Below, in pieces: positions 17,299 to 26,563 of a DNA stretch of 64,000 bases. The number at the start of each line of letters is the position of its first letter. Within the stretch, counting starts at the first letter, position 1. The notes under the pieces are model-generated. The model saw nothing but the letters and a program-made list of their open reading frames with translations, made no database searches and was not told the DNA's origin. The stretch is from NCBI RefSeq assembly GCF_049319665.1, contig NZ_JBMOUD010000015.1, forward strand, positions 62,001 through 126,000. The letters are read 5' to 3'. The DNA comes from JBMOUD01 sp049319665 (GTDB taxonomy: Bacteria; Pseudomonadota; Gammaproteobacteria; Enterobacterales; Enterobacteriaceae). Position numbers and translations under genes: made by a program.

Positions 17299-19077
17299 TC
17301 AACCTAATTCAACAAGCGGAGCCGGGGATTTAAGGTATTGCTCACGAATAGCCTTCGCCGAATAGAGCACAAGTGCACCCACCAGACCGGTTGGGTTGTA
17401 CTGGATGTTTTGCGGGAACGCGCTGGCGCCGATAACAAACAGGTTAGGTACATCCCAGCTCTGCATATACTTGTTTACTACGCTGTTTGACGGATGATCG
17501 CCCATCACCGCGCCGCCGACCACGTGTGTGGTCTGGTAAGGCCTGACGTCAAATTGCTCACCGACTTTCTTAAAGGAGGTGGTGAAGCTAGCCGGGTTCA
17601 TTTTCTTGGCAATTTCTTCAACGCGAGCCTTCATAAACGCCAGCATCTTCATGTCGTTATCATGCCAGTTAAAATTCATGCGCAATAACGGATTGCCCCA
17701 GCGATCTTTATAGGTCGGGTCTAAATCCAGATAGTTATTTTTATAAGACATATTGCTTCCATGCACTTCAATGCTCATGGTATGTCCATAATTCTCTTTA
17801 ACGGCTTTCTTCCAGGCCGAGCCCCATTTTGGGGTACCCGCTGGAACCGGCGTACCTTTGATCGGGCCGCTGCCGCTCTGCGAAGTTTTGATGATCGCAC
17901 CGCCAATAAAGCCTTCTTTTTTGAAGTCGATTTGGCTGGTGGCAAAATCATCGATCCCTACCGAGTTAGCACCAGCGCCAATAAAGGTATTGAAGGCTTT
18001 ATCTGGGAAGGTCAGGGTCGCGCCGCCGGTACTCTGGTAGGCAAAGTTACGACCTACTACACCGCTGTTTTTCGCAGGTTCATAAGGTTTACCAATGCCG
18101 GAGAGCAGCAACAAGCGGACGTTGCTGAACGGGAAGGCACCCAGAATAACCAAATCAGCAGGCTGCTCGACTTCGTTACCTTGCGTATCAACATAAGTAA
18201 CGCCAGTAGCTTTTTTGCCGCTGCTGTCCATGTTAACGCGAGTCACTTCACAGCCGGTTTTGTACTTGAAGTTCTTATAGCGTTTTAAGGCATCCATCAC
18301 ACAGGTTTGCGGCGAGGCTTTGGAGTAGTTAAGGCAGCCGTAATGGTCGCAGAAACCGCAGAAGTTACAGGGACCAAGCTGCATACCATAAGGGTTGGTA
18401 TAAGCTTGTGAAGCAATCCCGGCTGGCGTTGGGTAAGGATGATAACCCATCGACTGCACGGTTTGCTCGAACATACTGACGTTGTAGGTTTTCTTTAGTG
18501 GTGGCAGTGGCAAAGGCGCAGAGCGGTAGCCTTCAAACGGGTTACCGCCAGCGACTTTTTTACCGTTAACGTTGCCCGCAATACCGGAGATCCCGACGAT
18601 CTGCTCGAAACGAGTAATATAGGGCTCCAGCTCTTCATAACTGACCGGATAATCCTGAATCGTCATGTCGGCAGGCATCGTCTCCGCGCCAAATTTTTCT
18701 TTGACGTAGCTGTATAATCTCAACTCTTCGGGCAAGGGGCGGAAGGTATAAGCTCCCCAGTGAATCCCCGAGCCGCCTACACCAGTACCCGGCAGGAATG
18801 CCCCCATCGAGCGATAAGGCAGCGCGGTCTCTTGCTCATTACGGCGTACTGTCACCGTACCGCTGGAAAGATTTTGCATCAGTTGCAGGCGCACGGCGTA
18901 GCTGAGTTCATCGGCCATTTTTGGATAGGCGAAATCTGGCACGGTATCGCGGTCTTCACCACGTTCCAGCGCCAGCATTTCTAGCCCGGTTTCAGCCAAC
19001 TCCATCGCCATTACTGAGCTGGTCCAGCCGAGACCGACAAGCACCACATCCACTTTTTTATTAACGATTTTGGACAT
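17299..19077 (-). CDS. GMC-family FAD dehydrogenase, large subunit
   Basis: A 592-residue GMC oxidoreductase with an N-terminal FAD-binding fold (VDVVLVGLGWTSSVMAMELAETG), the GAFLPGTGVGGSGIHWG GMC signature, a cysteine-rich LGPCNFCGFCDHYGCLNYSK stretch that suggests an iron-sulfur cluster or structural cysteines, and the C-terminal catalytic GGAVMGDHPSNSVVN and NIQYNPTG segments with the conserved His and Asn. It is the catalytic subunit of a periplasmic gluconate-2-dehydrogenase-type complex. It has no signal peptide of its own and would be carried out with the Tat-targeted small subunit encoded just upstream. The start codon overlaps the upstream stop (TAATG), implying translational coupling. 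Confidence 0.9.
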   Translation of the reverse strand: MSKIVNKKVDVVLVGLGWTSSVMAMELAETGLEMLALERGEDRDTVPDFAYPKMADELSYAVRLQLMQNLSSGTVTVRRNEQETALPYRSMGAFLPGTGVGGSGIHWGAYTFRPLPEELRLYSYVKEKFGAETMPADMTIQDYPVSYEELEPYITRFEQIVGISGIAGNVNGKKVAGGNPFEGYRSAPLPLPPLKKTYNVSMFEQTVQSMGYHPYPTPAGIASQAYTNPYGMQLGPCNFCGFCDHYGCLNYSKASPQTCVMDALKRYKNFKYKTGCEVTRVNMDSSGKKATGVTYVDTQGNEVEQPADLVILGAFPFSNVRLLLLSGIGKPYEPAKNSGVVGRNFAYQSTGGATLTFPDKAFNTFIGAGANSVGIDDFATSQIDFKKEGFIGGAIIKTSQSGSGPIKGTPVPAGTPKWGSAWKKAVKENYGHTMSIEVHGSNMSYKNNYLDLDPTYKDRWGNPLLRMNFNWHDNDMKMLAFMKARVEEIAKKMNPASFTTSFKKVGEQFDVRPYQTTHVVGGAVMGDHPSNSVVNKYMQSWDVPNLFVIGASAFPQNIQYNPTGLVGALVLYSAKAIREQYLKSPAPLVELG

Positions 19078-19793
19078 TACAGTTCTACCCCTTTCAGGCT
19101 AACCGGTCCAACAGGGTAGTGGACATTGTATTTATCGACCCACTCATAGTAGGACGCACGAGCCCCCGGATAACCGATCATCTTCCAGGACTGCATATCT
19201 TTGTTGCCGCCGTGAATTGGATCGGCGAAATATCCCTCTTTGGTATTGTCTAACAAGAAGGAAAAGAAGGTATCTAAAGGCAAACGTGGCGAGGTAATTT
19301 CGTGTTTTTCCAACCCTTCAAGTACCGCGACTTTTTGCTCGTTAGTCAGTTCGGCAAATACCTTTTTATACTTATCCAGGCAATATTTATCGGTTTCTGC
19401 AATACCAATGCGATAAAGCTGCTGCGGGGTTAAAGGCAACTGATAACCACGATCCGCACCGGCAGAAGGATCAAATGGCCCTTCCATATACCAGGTCGCG
19501 GCATGGCCAAAATAGCCAAACATCTGCCGGTCAATAAATACTGGAACTTGTGTTTCCAGTGCGCCGGGGCCATGTTCATCGTGAGGAATTAAACAATCCA
19601 CCGCTGCGCTGATAAATGCCCACTCCTCTTTCTTAAAATAGAGGGGCGTATAGTCAGCCATTGTTGGTTGAGGTGCGCTGCCTTCAGCGGCTAATACATG
19701 AGAGGGCTGGCTACCAAATAGGGCGATAGCTGGAGCCGCAACAAAGACATTTCTGATGAAATCTCTTCTGTTATTTCCAGTATTTTTTGACAT
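19077..19793 (-). CDS. Tat-exported small subunit (gluconate 2-dehydrogenase subunit 3 family)
   Basis: A 238-residue protein with a twin-arginine signal (NRRDFIRNVFVAAPAIALFG) at the N-terminus and a body of the gluconate-2-dehydrogenase subunit 3 family (FISAAVDCLIPHDEHGPGA, FIDRQMFG, YRIGIAETDKYC). In related complexes this subunit binds the FAD subunit and supplies the export signal for it. It is the first gene of the three-gene operon and overlaps the flavoprotein start by one base. Together with the triheme cytochrome c it points to periplasmic oxidation of gluconate to 2-ketogluconate or of a similar sugar acid. Confidence 0.88.
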   Translation of the reverse strand: MSKNTGNNRRDFIRNVFVAAPAIALFGSQPSHVLAAEGSAPQPTMADYTPLYFKKEEWAFISAAVDCLIPHDEHGPGALETQVPVFIDRQMFGYFGHAATWYMEGPFDPSAGADRGYQLPLTPQQLYRIGIAETDKYCLDKYKKVFAELTNEQKVAVLEGLEKHEITSPRLPLDTFFSFLLDNTKEGYFADPIHGGNKDMQSWKMIGYPGARASYYEWVDKYNVHYPVGPVSLKGVEL

Positions 19794-20817
19794 GCTCTCT
19801 TGTTCCTAAATGACAAAAAATTAATAAATTATTATTAATAAAATAATTAAAAAAACTCAGTGCTATACGATCTCATAACATACTTTCTTTCTCAATAATT
19901 TATGATTGAGTGCTTTAATTGAAATTTAACTAATTGTTTTTTAATGATTATTTAATTTTCAATCTTGGTTATTTCATTTAATTGTTATTTTCATTAAGTT
20001 ACATTTATTCTTTTTTTGTATATTTGAAATGTAGTACATTTTTCAAAACCCATACGAATTTTTTACCTATGTAAACTTTTGTAAGGTTTATGAATTTTTA
20101 GCCTTGCACTTAACTCTCTGATATATTTTTATTAATGATATGAGTTAGTTATTTTTTAATCGGGAAGTTGTTACGTTATATATGTAGTGTCGGGTCCTCT
20201 CTCATTTTGTGATGATTGTGATACTGCTCACCAATCTGTGGGTTGAACAACGGATAAGAATCTGCTTACTCCCTACACTTCAGAAGAGCTAGCTAATCAG
20301 CTCGCGTGATAAAATTTTTGCGCTCTATCCGCTGGGTATATTTTTTACTGACAACATGGCTAGTTGAGGCCAGCAAAGCCCGTTATACCGGCCAGGCATC
20401 AGTCATGTAGAAGGCTGTGATGACATTACCGATCCGGCCAATCCCCGCGCGGTTTCCAACTGGCCGGATCAAAAAGCGGAGGGACGCCCACGATCTTCTA
20501 CGGTGGTTATTACCAAAGTGGATAGTGGAGTTATTGGGCGTTAAGGCGGTGAGACACGGCTCGAAGTGAGTGGCACCCGCAAGCGATAAGTAAAGGACTG
20601 GCTAAATTTCTCTGACGTTAGCAGACGTTTAGCCGTTTTCCCCGACATGTTCCATTCCTAATTGTTCGCATTATTTCCCATCATAGCCAATAATTATGTT
20701 TCCGAAGCTAGTCATCCGACCAGCTGTCGTTCGGGTTGCATCACTTTCCTCTTTTTCCGCCGCATGCACCCTGCACTATCCATCGCTGGGCCATTGGCAC
20801 ACTGATAAGGAACGGAT
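19794..20817. other. 1-kb non-coding region upstream of the lipase with decayed coding remnants
   Basis: The first 400 bp next to the dehydrogenase operon are AT-rich and must hold its promoter. From about 20200 the composition becomes GC-richer and the sequence reads as scraps of an unrecognised gene interrupted by stop codons. The piece at 20323-20415 is repeated on the other side of the lipase gene. No intact gene was found. Confidence 0.6.
20323..20415 (+). repeat. Left copy of an imperfect direct repeat flanking the lipase gene
   Basis: About 93 bp beginning CTCTATCCGC and ending CATGTAGAAGGC, similar by eye (roughly three quarters identical) to 22921-23011. In one frame both copies encode a conserved SP.YRP.I.HVEG string, so they look like pieces of the same old gene. 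The parent gene was not recognised. Confidence 0.7.
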
Positions 20818-22662
20818 ATGAGCATCTTTAACTATCGTGATCTCGATGAAAGCACCGCAAAGGCTCGCTTCGCCGACGCATTAGCTATCTCAACCTACTC
20901 TTACCACAACATTGATAACGGATTCGCAGAGGGTTACGCCAACAACGGTTTCGGTCTCGGCCTGCCGCTGACGTTGGTCACCGCTCTCCTAGGTAATACC
21001 AACTCACAGGGCATTCTGCCGGGCGTGCCGTGGAACCCTGATTCAGAACAGGCGGCACTCGAGGCGGTAAACCAGGCCGGCTGGTCAGTCATTGGCGCCG
21101 ATGCGATTGGCTATCAGGGGAAAACAGACGGCCGCGGTACTTACTTCGGTGAAAATGCAGGTTACACCTCTGCCCAGGCCGAAGTGTTGGGTAAATATGA
21201 CGATGAAGGCAATCTCACCGCCATTGGCATTGCCTTTCGCGGTACCAGCGGACCACGGGAATCTCTGATTACCGACACCATCGGCGATGTGATTAACGAT
21301 CTGCTGGCCGGGTTCGGCCCTGGAGGCTACTCCGAGGGGTATGTCCCGAACGCCTTCGGTAACCTGTTGAGTGACGTAGCGGCCTTTGCACAGGCAAACG
21401 GCCTGAGCGGTAAGGACATTCTGGTCAGTGGCCATAGCCTGGGTGGCCTGGCCGTGAATAGCATGGCCTCACAGAGTGACGCGCTGTGGGACGGTTTTTA
21501 CACGGACGCCAGCTATGTCGCCTTTGCTTCTCCGACGCAGTATGAGGCTGACGACAAAGTGATCAACGTGGGTTATGAAAACGATCCGGTTTTCCGAGCT
21601 CTCGATGGCACATCGCTGACGTTGCACTCGCTGGGGATACACGATGCGCCGCACGCGTCTGCAACCAATAACATTGTTAACTTCAACGACCACTATGCTT
21701 CAGGGGGATGGAACCTGCTCCCTTACTCGATTCTTAATCTTCCTACTTGGGTGTCGCATCTGCCAACCCCTTATCAGGACGGCCTGAGCCGTGTGCTGGA
21801 CTCTGATTTTTACTCCCTCACTGACAGAAACTCGACCATCATCGTGTCGAATCTTTCAAATCCCGCCCGGAGCGATACCTGGGTCCAGGATCTGAACCGT
21901 AACGCAGAGCCCCACAGCGGCCCGACGTTTATCATCGGCAGCGACGGTAACGACCTGATTAAAGGCGGATCAGGGAACGACTACCTGGAGGGACGCAGCG
22001 GGGATGACATTTTCCGTGACGACGGCGGCTACAACGTGATTCTGGGCGGTGAAGGCCACAATACTTTCGATACCCGCCAGGCACTGAAAAACACCGAAAT
22101 CGCACGGGACGGCGATACGCTCTATCTACGTGATGCTCATGGTGGTATCACTCTGGCAGAGAATATCGACACGGTGCGCAGCAAGGAGTCCTCGTGGATC
22201 ATCTTCCATAAAGAGGTCGATCATCAGGTCACCGATGAAGGGCTGAAATCTGATAGCGGTCTCCAGGCCTGGGCGTCGTCTGTCAACGGTAGCGCGGCGG
22301 ATGACGTTTTGCAGGCAGGTGTCAATGATGCCTGGCTTTTCGGTAATGCCGGGAACGACATCCTCATTGGCCGCGACAGCGGTAATCTCACCTATGTCGG
22401 TGGCAGCGGTGACGATATCCTGCAGAGCGCCGGAGGCAATAACACGTTCCTGTTCAGCGGTGACTTTGGCCAGGACGTGCTGTACGGCTTTGAGGCTACG
22501 GACAAGCTGGTATTTATGGGCACCGGGGGGGCCAGCGGCGATTTCCATGACTACGCATCGCAACAGAATGGCGATCTGGTGCTGACCTTTGGCGAAAATC
22601 AGGTCACGCTTGTGGGCGTATCGCTGGAGGGATGTGGCTGCGATCAGGTAGTGCTGGCATAA
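20818..22662 (+). CDS. lipA: Secreted RTX lipase (Serratia LipA family)
   Basis: A 614-residue extracellular triacylglycerol lipase, close to Serratia marcescens LipA (613-614 residues) along its length. The catalytic domain (about 1-370) holds the nucleophile in VSGHSLGG with Ser near residue 207, plus the FRGTSGPRES oxyanion region. The C-terminal part has Ca-binding glycine-rich RTX repeats in two blocks (about 376-410, GSDGNDLIKGGSGNDYLEG; and about 505-540). The tail ends DQVVLA, a hydrophobic type I secretion signal, and there is no N-terminal signal peptide. No ABC exporter genes are in the window, so secretion needs a Lip/Prt-type system elsewhere. Odd: two Cys residues in the GCGC stretch just before the tail, unusual for RTX proteins. 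The gene looks GC-richer than its surroundings and lies between decayed repeats, suggesting transfer. Confidence 0.93.
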   Translation: MSIFNYRDLDESTAKARFADALAISTYSYHNIDNGFAEGYANNGFGLGLPLTLVTALLGNTNSQGILPGVPWNPDSEQAALEAVNQAGWSVIGADAIGYQGKTDGRGTYFGENAGYTSAQAEVLGKYDDEGNLTAIGIAFRGTSGPRESLITDTIGDVINDLLAGFGPGGYSEGYVPNAFGNLLSDVAAFAQANGLSGKDILVSGHSLGGLAVNSMASQSDALWDGFYTDASYVAFASPTQYEADDKVINVGYENDPVFRALDGTSLTLHSLGIHDAPHASATNNIVNFNDHYASGGWNLLPYSILNLPTWVSHLPTPYQDGLSRVLDSDFYSLTDRNSTIIVSNLSNPARSDTWVQDLNRNAEPHSGPTFIIGSDGNDLIKGGSGNDYLEGRSGDDIFRDDGGYNVILGGEGHNTFDTRQALKNTEIARDGDTLYLRDAHGGITLAENIDTVRSKESSWIIFHKEVDHQVTDEGLKSDSGLQAWASSVNGSAADDVLQAGVNDAWLFGNAGNDILIGRDSGNLTYVGGSGDDILQSAGGNNTFLFSGDFGQDVLYGFEATDKLVFMGTGGASGDFHDYASQQNGDLVLTFGENQVTLVGVSLEGCGCDQVVLA

Positions 22663-23053
22663 GGAAGTCGGGGGGCAGCAGGGATTGCTGCCCGTTATCT
22701 GTGTTTAATTATTTATCATCATGAAAAAATAAGGAAAATTTAAATTTGGCGCGCTATCACAGACGTAGTATTGAAAACCGATCGTGACGCAAATTTAGTG
22801 GTAGTGATTGATCGTCAGTTACCATCCGATGATTTTATCGTGAATTTCTTCTGACTTTGGGAAACAGATGGTCTTACGGACAACTCGCTTAAGATGGGGT
22901 CGTAATTTAAGATTATGTTGCTCTATCCGCGGGGATATTTTTACTGGCAACATGGCTGGTTTAGGCCTGCAAAGTCCGGTATATCGGCCACGTATCGCTC
23001 ATGTAGAAGGCGATATTAAACTGACTCAACAAAACCAAAAGATATTTTAATGT
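22663..23053. other. Gene-free spacer downstream of the lipase gene
   Basis: About 390 bp with no convincing gene. It contains the right copy of the flanking direct repeat and AT-rich filler. A possible 60-codon frame here overlaps the repeat remnant and is not considered a gene. Confidence 0.5.
22921..23011 (+). repeat. Right copy of the direct repeat flanking the lipase gene
   Basis: About 91 bp, in the same orientation as 20323-20415, again starting CTCTATCCGC and ending CATGTAGAAGGC. The two copies lie 2.6 kb apart with lipA between them. Confidence 0.7.
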
Positions 23054-23530
23054 CAGAGCATTTCGGCGACCAATACCTTCAATCCAGCCGGGCCTTATCC
23101 TAATTTGCAGCACGCGCAAAAAGTGTTAGCTGGATGGTTGGAGCATTGGGATAAATATGGTTTTGGCATGCTAGCCATTTCTGAGCTGAGTGAGCCGCAG
23201 CAGGTGATAGGTTTTGGTGGTATTAGCGTTGTCTCGTTCGAAGGTGAGGCGATTAACAACCTCGGCTATCGTTTTGCAACCCAGGCCTGGGGCAAAGGCT
23301 ATGCGACTGAGTTTTCGATATCTTTAGTTGCCGTTGCATTTGAGAAGCTGGGTTTAAGTGAGCTTTCTGCTCGCGTACGTGAGAATCACCTGCCATCGCA
23401 AAATGTACTGATTAAATCAGGACTGAAGCTGACCGGTAAAATTAACGACGTAGCAGGGGCACCCGCAAGCTTGTTGTTCACGCTCAGTCAGCGTGATTGG
23501 TCGGCAGTGGCTCCTGATTTACGTACTTAG
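23054..23530 (+). pseudogene. N-terminally truncated GNAT acetyltransferase
   Basis: The frame reads SISATNTFNPAGPYPNLQHAQ and continues through WGKGYATEFS (acetyl-CoA binding loop), LSELSARVRENHLPSQNVLIKSGLK to an intact C-terminus, which is the RimJ/RimL-type GNAT pattern. The normal first 30-40 residues, including the usual ERL.LR opening, are missing: an in-frame TAA lies just upstream of the conserved part and the sequence before it is unrelated. A TTG at 23105 could initiate a 141-residue protein, but this would lack the first strands of the fold. Best read as a gene beheaded by the event that placed the lipase island upstream. Confidence 0.75.
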
Positions 23531-23621
23531 CTCCCTGTGCATTAATTGGCGCTACTTTATGGTCTGTAAATACTTTGTGGTGTGTAAATACTTTTTAGCG
23601 TATGAAAATAGATCATATTTG

Positions 23622-23636
23622 TTTTTTCATATGTAT
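23622..23636. promoter_or_regulatory. Candidate ArsR operator/promoter upstream of arsR
   Basis: TTTTTTCATATGTAT lies about 46 bp before the arsR start within an AT-rich promoter-like stretch. The same 14-base string recurs immediately upstream of arsB, suggesting a shared ArsR-binding or promoter element. Confidence 0.5.
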
Positions 23637-23681
23637 GGATTATACTGCTGGCAATGTTAGGTCGTCTAAGACTGAGAAAGA

Positions 23682-24035
23682 ATGTTGCCAATTACGCCAC
23701 TACAGCTTTTCAAATACCTGTCGGATGAAACACGACTGACCATTATGCTATTGCTAAAACACAGTGGTGAGCTGTGTGTTTGTGATATCACGGCCGTGCT
23801 GGATGAGTCACAGCCTAAAACCTCCCGTCATCTCGCAATGCTCAGAAACAGCGGGTTGCTTGCCGATAGACGAGAAGGCAAGTGGGTGTATTATCGTCTT
23901 TCTCCACAAATCCCGGTGTGGATCGCCAATATTCTTGAACAGGCCTATCAATGTCAGCTCGATGACATCAGGCAATTAAGTAAAAAGATCCACAACAGTT
24001 CAGTGTCCTCTGCTGTTCGTTCAACATGTTCTTAA
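23682..24035 (+). CDS. arsR: ArsR arsenic-responsive repressor
   Basis: A 117-residue ArsR/SmtB winged-helix repressor that releases DNA on binding arsenite or antimonite. The metalloid-binding cysteines appear in the ELCVCDIT motif just before the recognition helix (QPKTSRHLAMLRNSGLLADRREGKWVYYRL). Length matches E. coli ArsR (117). The start codon is TTG at 23682, within reach of a GAAAG-like ribosome binding site. It is the first gene of arsRBCH. Confidence 0.95.
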   Translation: MLPITPLQLFKYLSDETRLTIMLLLKHSGELCVCDITAVLDESQPKTSRHLAMLRNSGLLADRREGKWVYYRLSPQIPVWIANILEQAYQCQLDDIRQLSKKIHNSSVSSAVRSTCS

Positions 24036-24060
24036 TTTAAAAAAACATTAATATATATGA

Positions 24061-24074
24061 TTTTTCATATGTAT
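24061..24074. promoter_or_regulatory. Second copy of the ars operator-like element, upstream of arsB
   Basis: TTTTTCATATGTAT, identical over 14 bases to the element before arsR, sits in the 52-bp arsR-arsB gap and ends 13 bp before the arsB ATG. It could be a second operator or an internal promoter element. Confidence 0.5.
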
Positions 24075-24087
24075 TTGAGGTGTCATC

Positions 24088-25371
24088 ATGTTACTTGCCG
24101 TTGTCATTTTTATTGCTACGCTGGCGCTGGTTATTTGGCAGCCTAAAAAACTGGGAATAGGGTGGAGCGCCGTCTTTGGGGCGCTGGTGGCGCTGGCGAC
24201 CGGGGTTGTACATCTGGGCGATATTCCCATCGTCTGGCAAATCGTCTGGAATGCGACCGCCACGTTTATTGCCATCATTATTATCAGTTTATTGCTTGAT
24301 GAGTCGGGCTTCTTTGAATGGGCTGCCTTACACGTTGCCCGTTGGGGACAGGGCAAGGGTAAACGGCTTTTGACCTGGATTGTGCTGCTTGGCGCGATGG
24401 TTGCCGCGTTATTCGCCAACGATGGGGCAGCCTTAATTCTGACGCCGATTGTCATTGCCATGCTGCTGGCGTTAGGCTTTAGTCGTGGCGCTACGCTCGC
24501 TTTTGTGATGGCGGCGGGATTTATTGCTGATACTTCAAGCCTGCCTTTGCTGGTTTCTAATTTGGTGAATATCGTCTCGGCAGACTTCTTCAAGCTGAGC
24601 TTTAACGATTACGCCTCGGTCATGGTGCCGGTCAATATCGCAGCGATTGTGGCGACCTTGGTCATGCTGCATCTATTTTTCCGCAAAGAAATTCCTGTCA
24701 CTTACGATCTGGCCAAACTTAAACAACCTCGCTTGGCGATTCGCGATGCGGCCACCTTTAAAACGGGTTGGATTGTGCTGGCATTATTGCTGGTTGGTTT
24801 CTTTGGTTTAGAACCGCTGGGCGTGCCGGTTAGCTTGATCTCTGCCGTTGCCGCATTACTCCTTTATGTGGTGGCTCGCAAAGGCAACATCATCAATACT
24901 GGCAAAGTCCTGCGCGGTGCGCCGTGGCAGATAGTGATCTTCTCGCTGGGGATGTATCTGGTGGTTTATGGTCTGCGCAATGCCGGGTTGACCGATTTCC
25001 TTTCCTCGATTCTTAACCAACTTACCCAGCACGGATTATGGATAACTACGCTGGGAACCGGTTTCCTGACCGCATTTTTATCGTCAGTGATGAACAATCT
25101 ACCAACGGTACTGATCGGTGCTTTATCGATTGAGGGCAGCTCAGCAACGGGATTATTAAAAGAGGCGATGATCTACGCCAATATTATCGGTTGCGATCTT
25201 GGGCCCAAAATCACGCCAATCGGCAGTCTGGCGACCTTGCTTTGGTTGCATGTACTGGCGCAGAAAAATATCAAAATCTCGTGGGGATACTATTTCCGCG
25301 TCGGCATTGTGATGACCGTGCCGGTACTGTTCGTCACGCTAGCCGCCTTGGCTATCCGACTGTCTATTTAG
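24088..25371 (+). CDS. arsB: ArsB arsenite efflux permease
   Basis: A 427-residue inner-membrane protein with about 12 hydrophobic segments (E. coli ArsB has 429) that expels arsenite and antimonite using the proton motive force. Recognisable segments include ESGFFEWAALHVARWG, the LFANDGAALILTPIV and FIADTSSLPLLVSNLVNI stretches, and NNLPTVLIGALSI near the C-terminal half. It follows arsR by 52 bp and precedes arsC by 25 bp in one operon. No arsA ATPase gene is present. Confidence 0.96.
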   Translation: MLLAVVIFIATLALVIWQPKKLGIGWSAVFGALVALATGVVHLGDIPIVWQIVWNATATFIAIIIISLLLDESGFFEWAALHVARWGQGKGKRLLTWIVLLGAMVAALFANDGAALILTPIVIAMLLALGFSRGATLAFVMAAGFIADTSSLPLLVSNLVNIVSADFFKLSFNDYASVMVPVNIAAIVATLVMLHLFFRKEIPVTYDLAKLKQPRLAIRDAATFKTGWIVLALLLVGFFGLEPLGVPVSLISAVAALLLYVVARKGNIINTGKVLRGAPWQIVIFSLGMYLVVYGLRNAGLTDFLSSILNQLTQHGLWITTLGTGFLTAFLSSVMNNLPTVLIGALSIEGSSATGLLKEAMIYANIIGCDLGPKITPIGSLATLLWLHVLAQKNIKISWGYYFRVGIVMTVPVLFVTLAALAIRLSI

Positions 25372-25396
25372 CCTGAAATCCCAGGAGATAATCACC

Positions 25397-25840
25397 ATGA
25401 CTGATATTACCATTTACCACAATCCAGCCTGTGGTACATCGCGCAACACATTGGCATTGATCCGCAATAGTGGTGTTGAACCAGAGATTATTCTCTATCT
25501 TGCCACGCCACCGTCGCGTGAAAAGCTGATAGCACTGCTGACGCAAATGGGCATTAGCGCGCGGGAATTGCTGCGCAAAAATGTCGAGCCTTATGCGCAG
25601 CTACAGCTGGCCGAAGACCATTTTAGCGATGAGCAGTTAATCGATGCCATGCTTGCTCATCCGATCCTGATTAACCGCCCGATTGTTGTTACGCCGCTGG
25701 GAACCAAACTTTGCCGCCCTTCGGAAGCCGTGCTCGATATTCTGCCTAATCCTCCGCAAAAACCTTTTGTGAAAGAGGATGGAGAGTGGGTGATTGGCGC
25801 AGATTTACAGCGTGTTTCTGCATGGAATGGAGATAAGTAA
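25397..25840 (+). CDS. arsC: ArsC arsenate reductase (glutaredoxin type)
   Basis: A 147-residue arsenate reductase that reduces arsenate to arsenite with glutathione and glutaredoxin, feeding ArsB. The catalytic Cys lies in YHNPACGTSRNTLALI (residue 12), and the substrate-binding arginines are in ELLRKN, INRPIVVTP and KLCRPSEAV, all present. Length is normal (E. coli ArsC 141). Its TAA stop lies directly next to the arsH ATG. Confidence 0.96.
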   Translation: MTDITIYHNPACGTSRNTLALIRNSGVEPEIILYLATPPSREKLIALLTQMGISARELLRKNVEPYAQLQLAEDHFSDEQLIDAMLAHPILINRPIVVTPLGTKLCRPSEAVLDILPNPPQKPFVKEDGEWVIGADLQRVSAWNGDK

Positions 25841-26563
25841 ATGAAAACGACTGTAGAAGATCTTACCAATGTTGATACGACGTTATTCGAACCTAATCTC
25901 AGCATTGAACGCTTTAATCTTGAGCCTGCTCGCCATCAGCCAAGAATACTCATGCTTTATGGATCACTGCGTGAACGTTCTTTTAGCCGCTTGGCAACGG
26001 AAGAGGCGGCACGATTACTGACGGCGATGGGAGCCGATGTGCGTATCTTTAATCCTTCCGGTTTACCGCTCCCTGACGATGCGCCTGATACGCATCCCAA
26101 AGTTGCCGAATTGAGAGAGCTAGTCCGCTGGTCTGAGGGAATGGTGTGGTGTTCGCCGGAACGACACGGCGCAATGACTGGCATTATGAAAACACAAATT
26201 GACTGGATACCTCTGTCCGAAGGTGCGGTGCGGCCATCTCAAGGAAAAACCTTAGCTATCATGCAGGTGAGCGGCGGCTCGCAATCTTTTAACGCCGTTA
26301 ATCAGATGCGTATTCTCGGGCGTTGGATGCGGATGATCACTATCCCTAACCAATCCTCCATTGCTAAAGCCTGGCAGGAATTTGATGATGCTGGCCGAAT
26401 GAAGCCTTCGGCTTATTACGACCGTATTGTCGATGTGATGGAGGAGTTGATGAAATTTACCTTACTCACACGTGGAAATTCAGCCTATCTCGTTGACCGA
26501 TACAGTGAAAGAAAAGAGAGTGCCGCTGAGTTATCGGCCAGAGTTAACCAGGTAAAGATTTAA
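25841..26563 (+). CDS. arsH: ArsH NADPH-dependent FMN reductase
   Basis: A 240-residue flavodoxin-fold FMN reductase, the ArsH protein of arsenic operons, which oxidises organoarsenicals in characterised relatives. The FMN-binding loop LMLYGSLRERSFSRLATEEA and the segments EGMVWCSPERHGAMTG.MK and VSGGSQSFNAVNQMR are typical. It is the last gene of arsRBCH, begins directly after the arsC stop, and its end overlaps by 4 bp the end of the convergent comB-like gene. Confidence 0.95.
   Translation: MKTTVEDLTNVDTTLFEPNLSIERFNLEPARHQPRILMLYGSLRERSFSRLATEEAARLLTAMGADVRIFNPSGLPLPDDAPDTHPKVAELRELVRWSEGMVWCSPERHGAMTGIMKTQIDWIPLSEGAVRPSQGKTLAIMQVSGGSQSFNAVNQMRILGRWMRMITIPNQSSIAKAWQEFDDAGRMKPSAYYDRIVDVMEELMKFTLLTRGNSAYLVDRYSERKESAAELSARVNQVKI

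Noticed and set aside
22868..23050. 60-codon frame downstream of the lipase
   Set aside because: It overlaps the decayed direct repeat, has no good ribosome binding site and no recognisable product.
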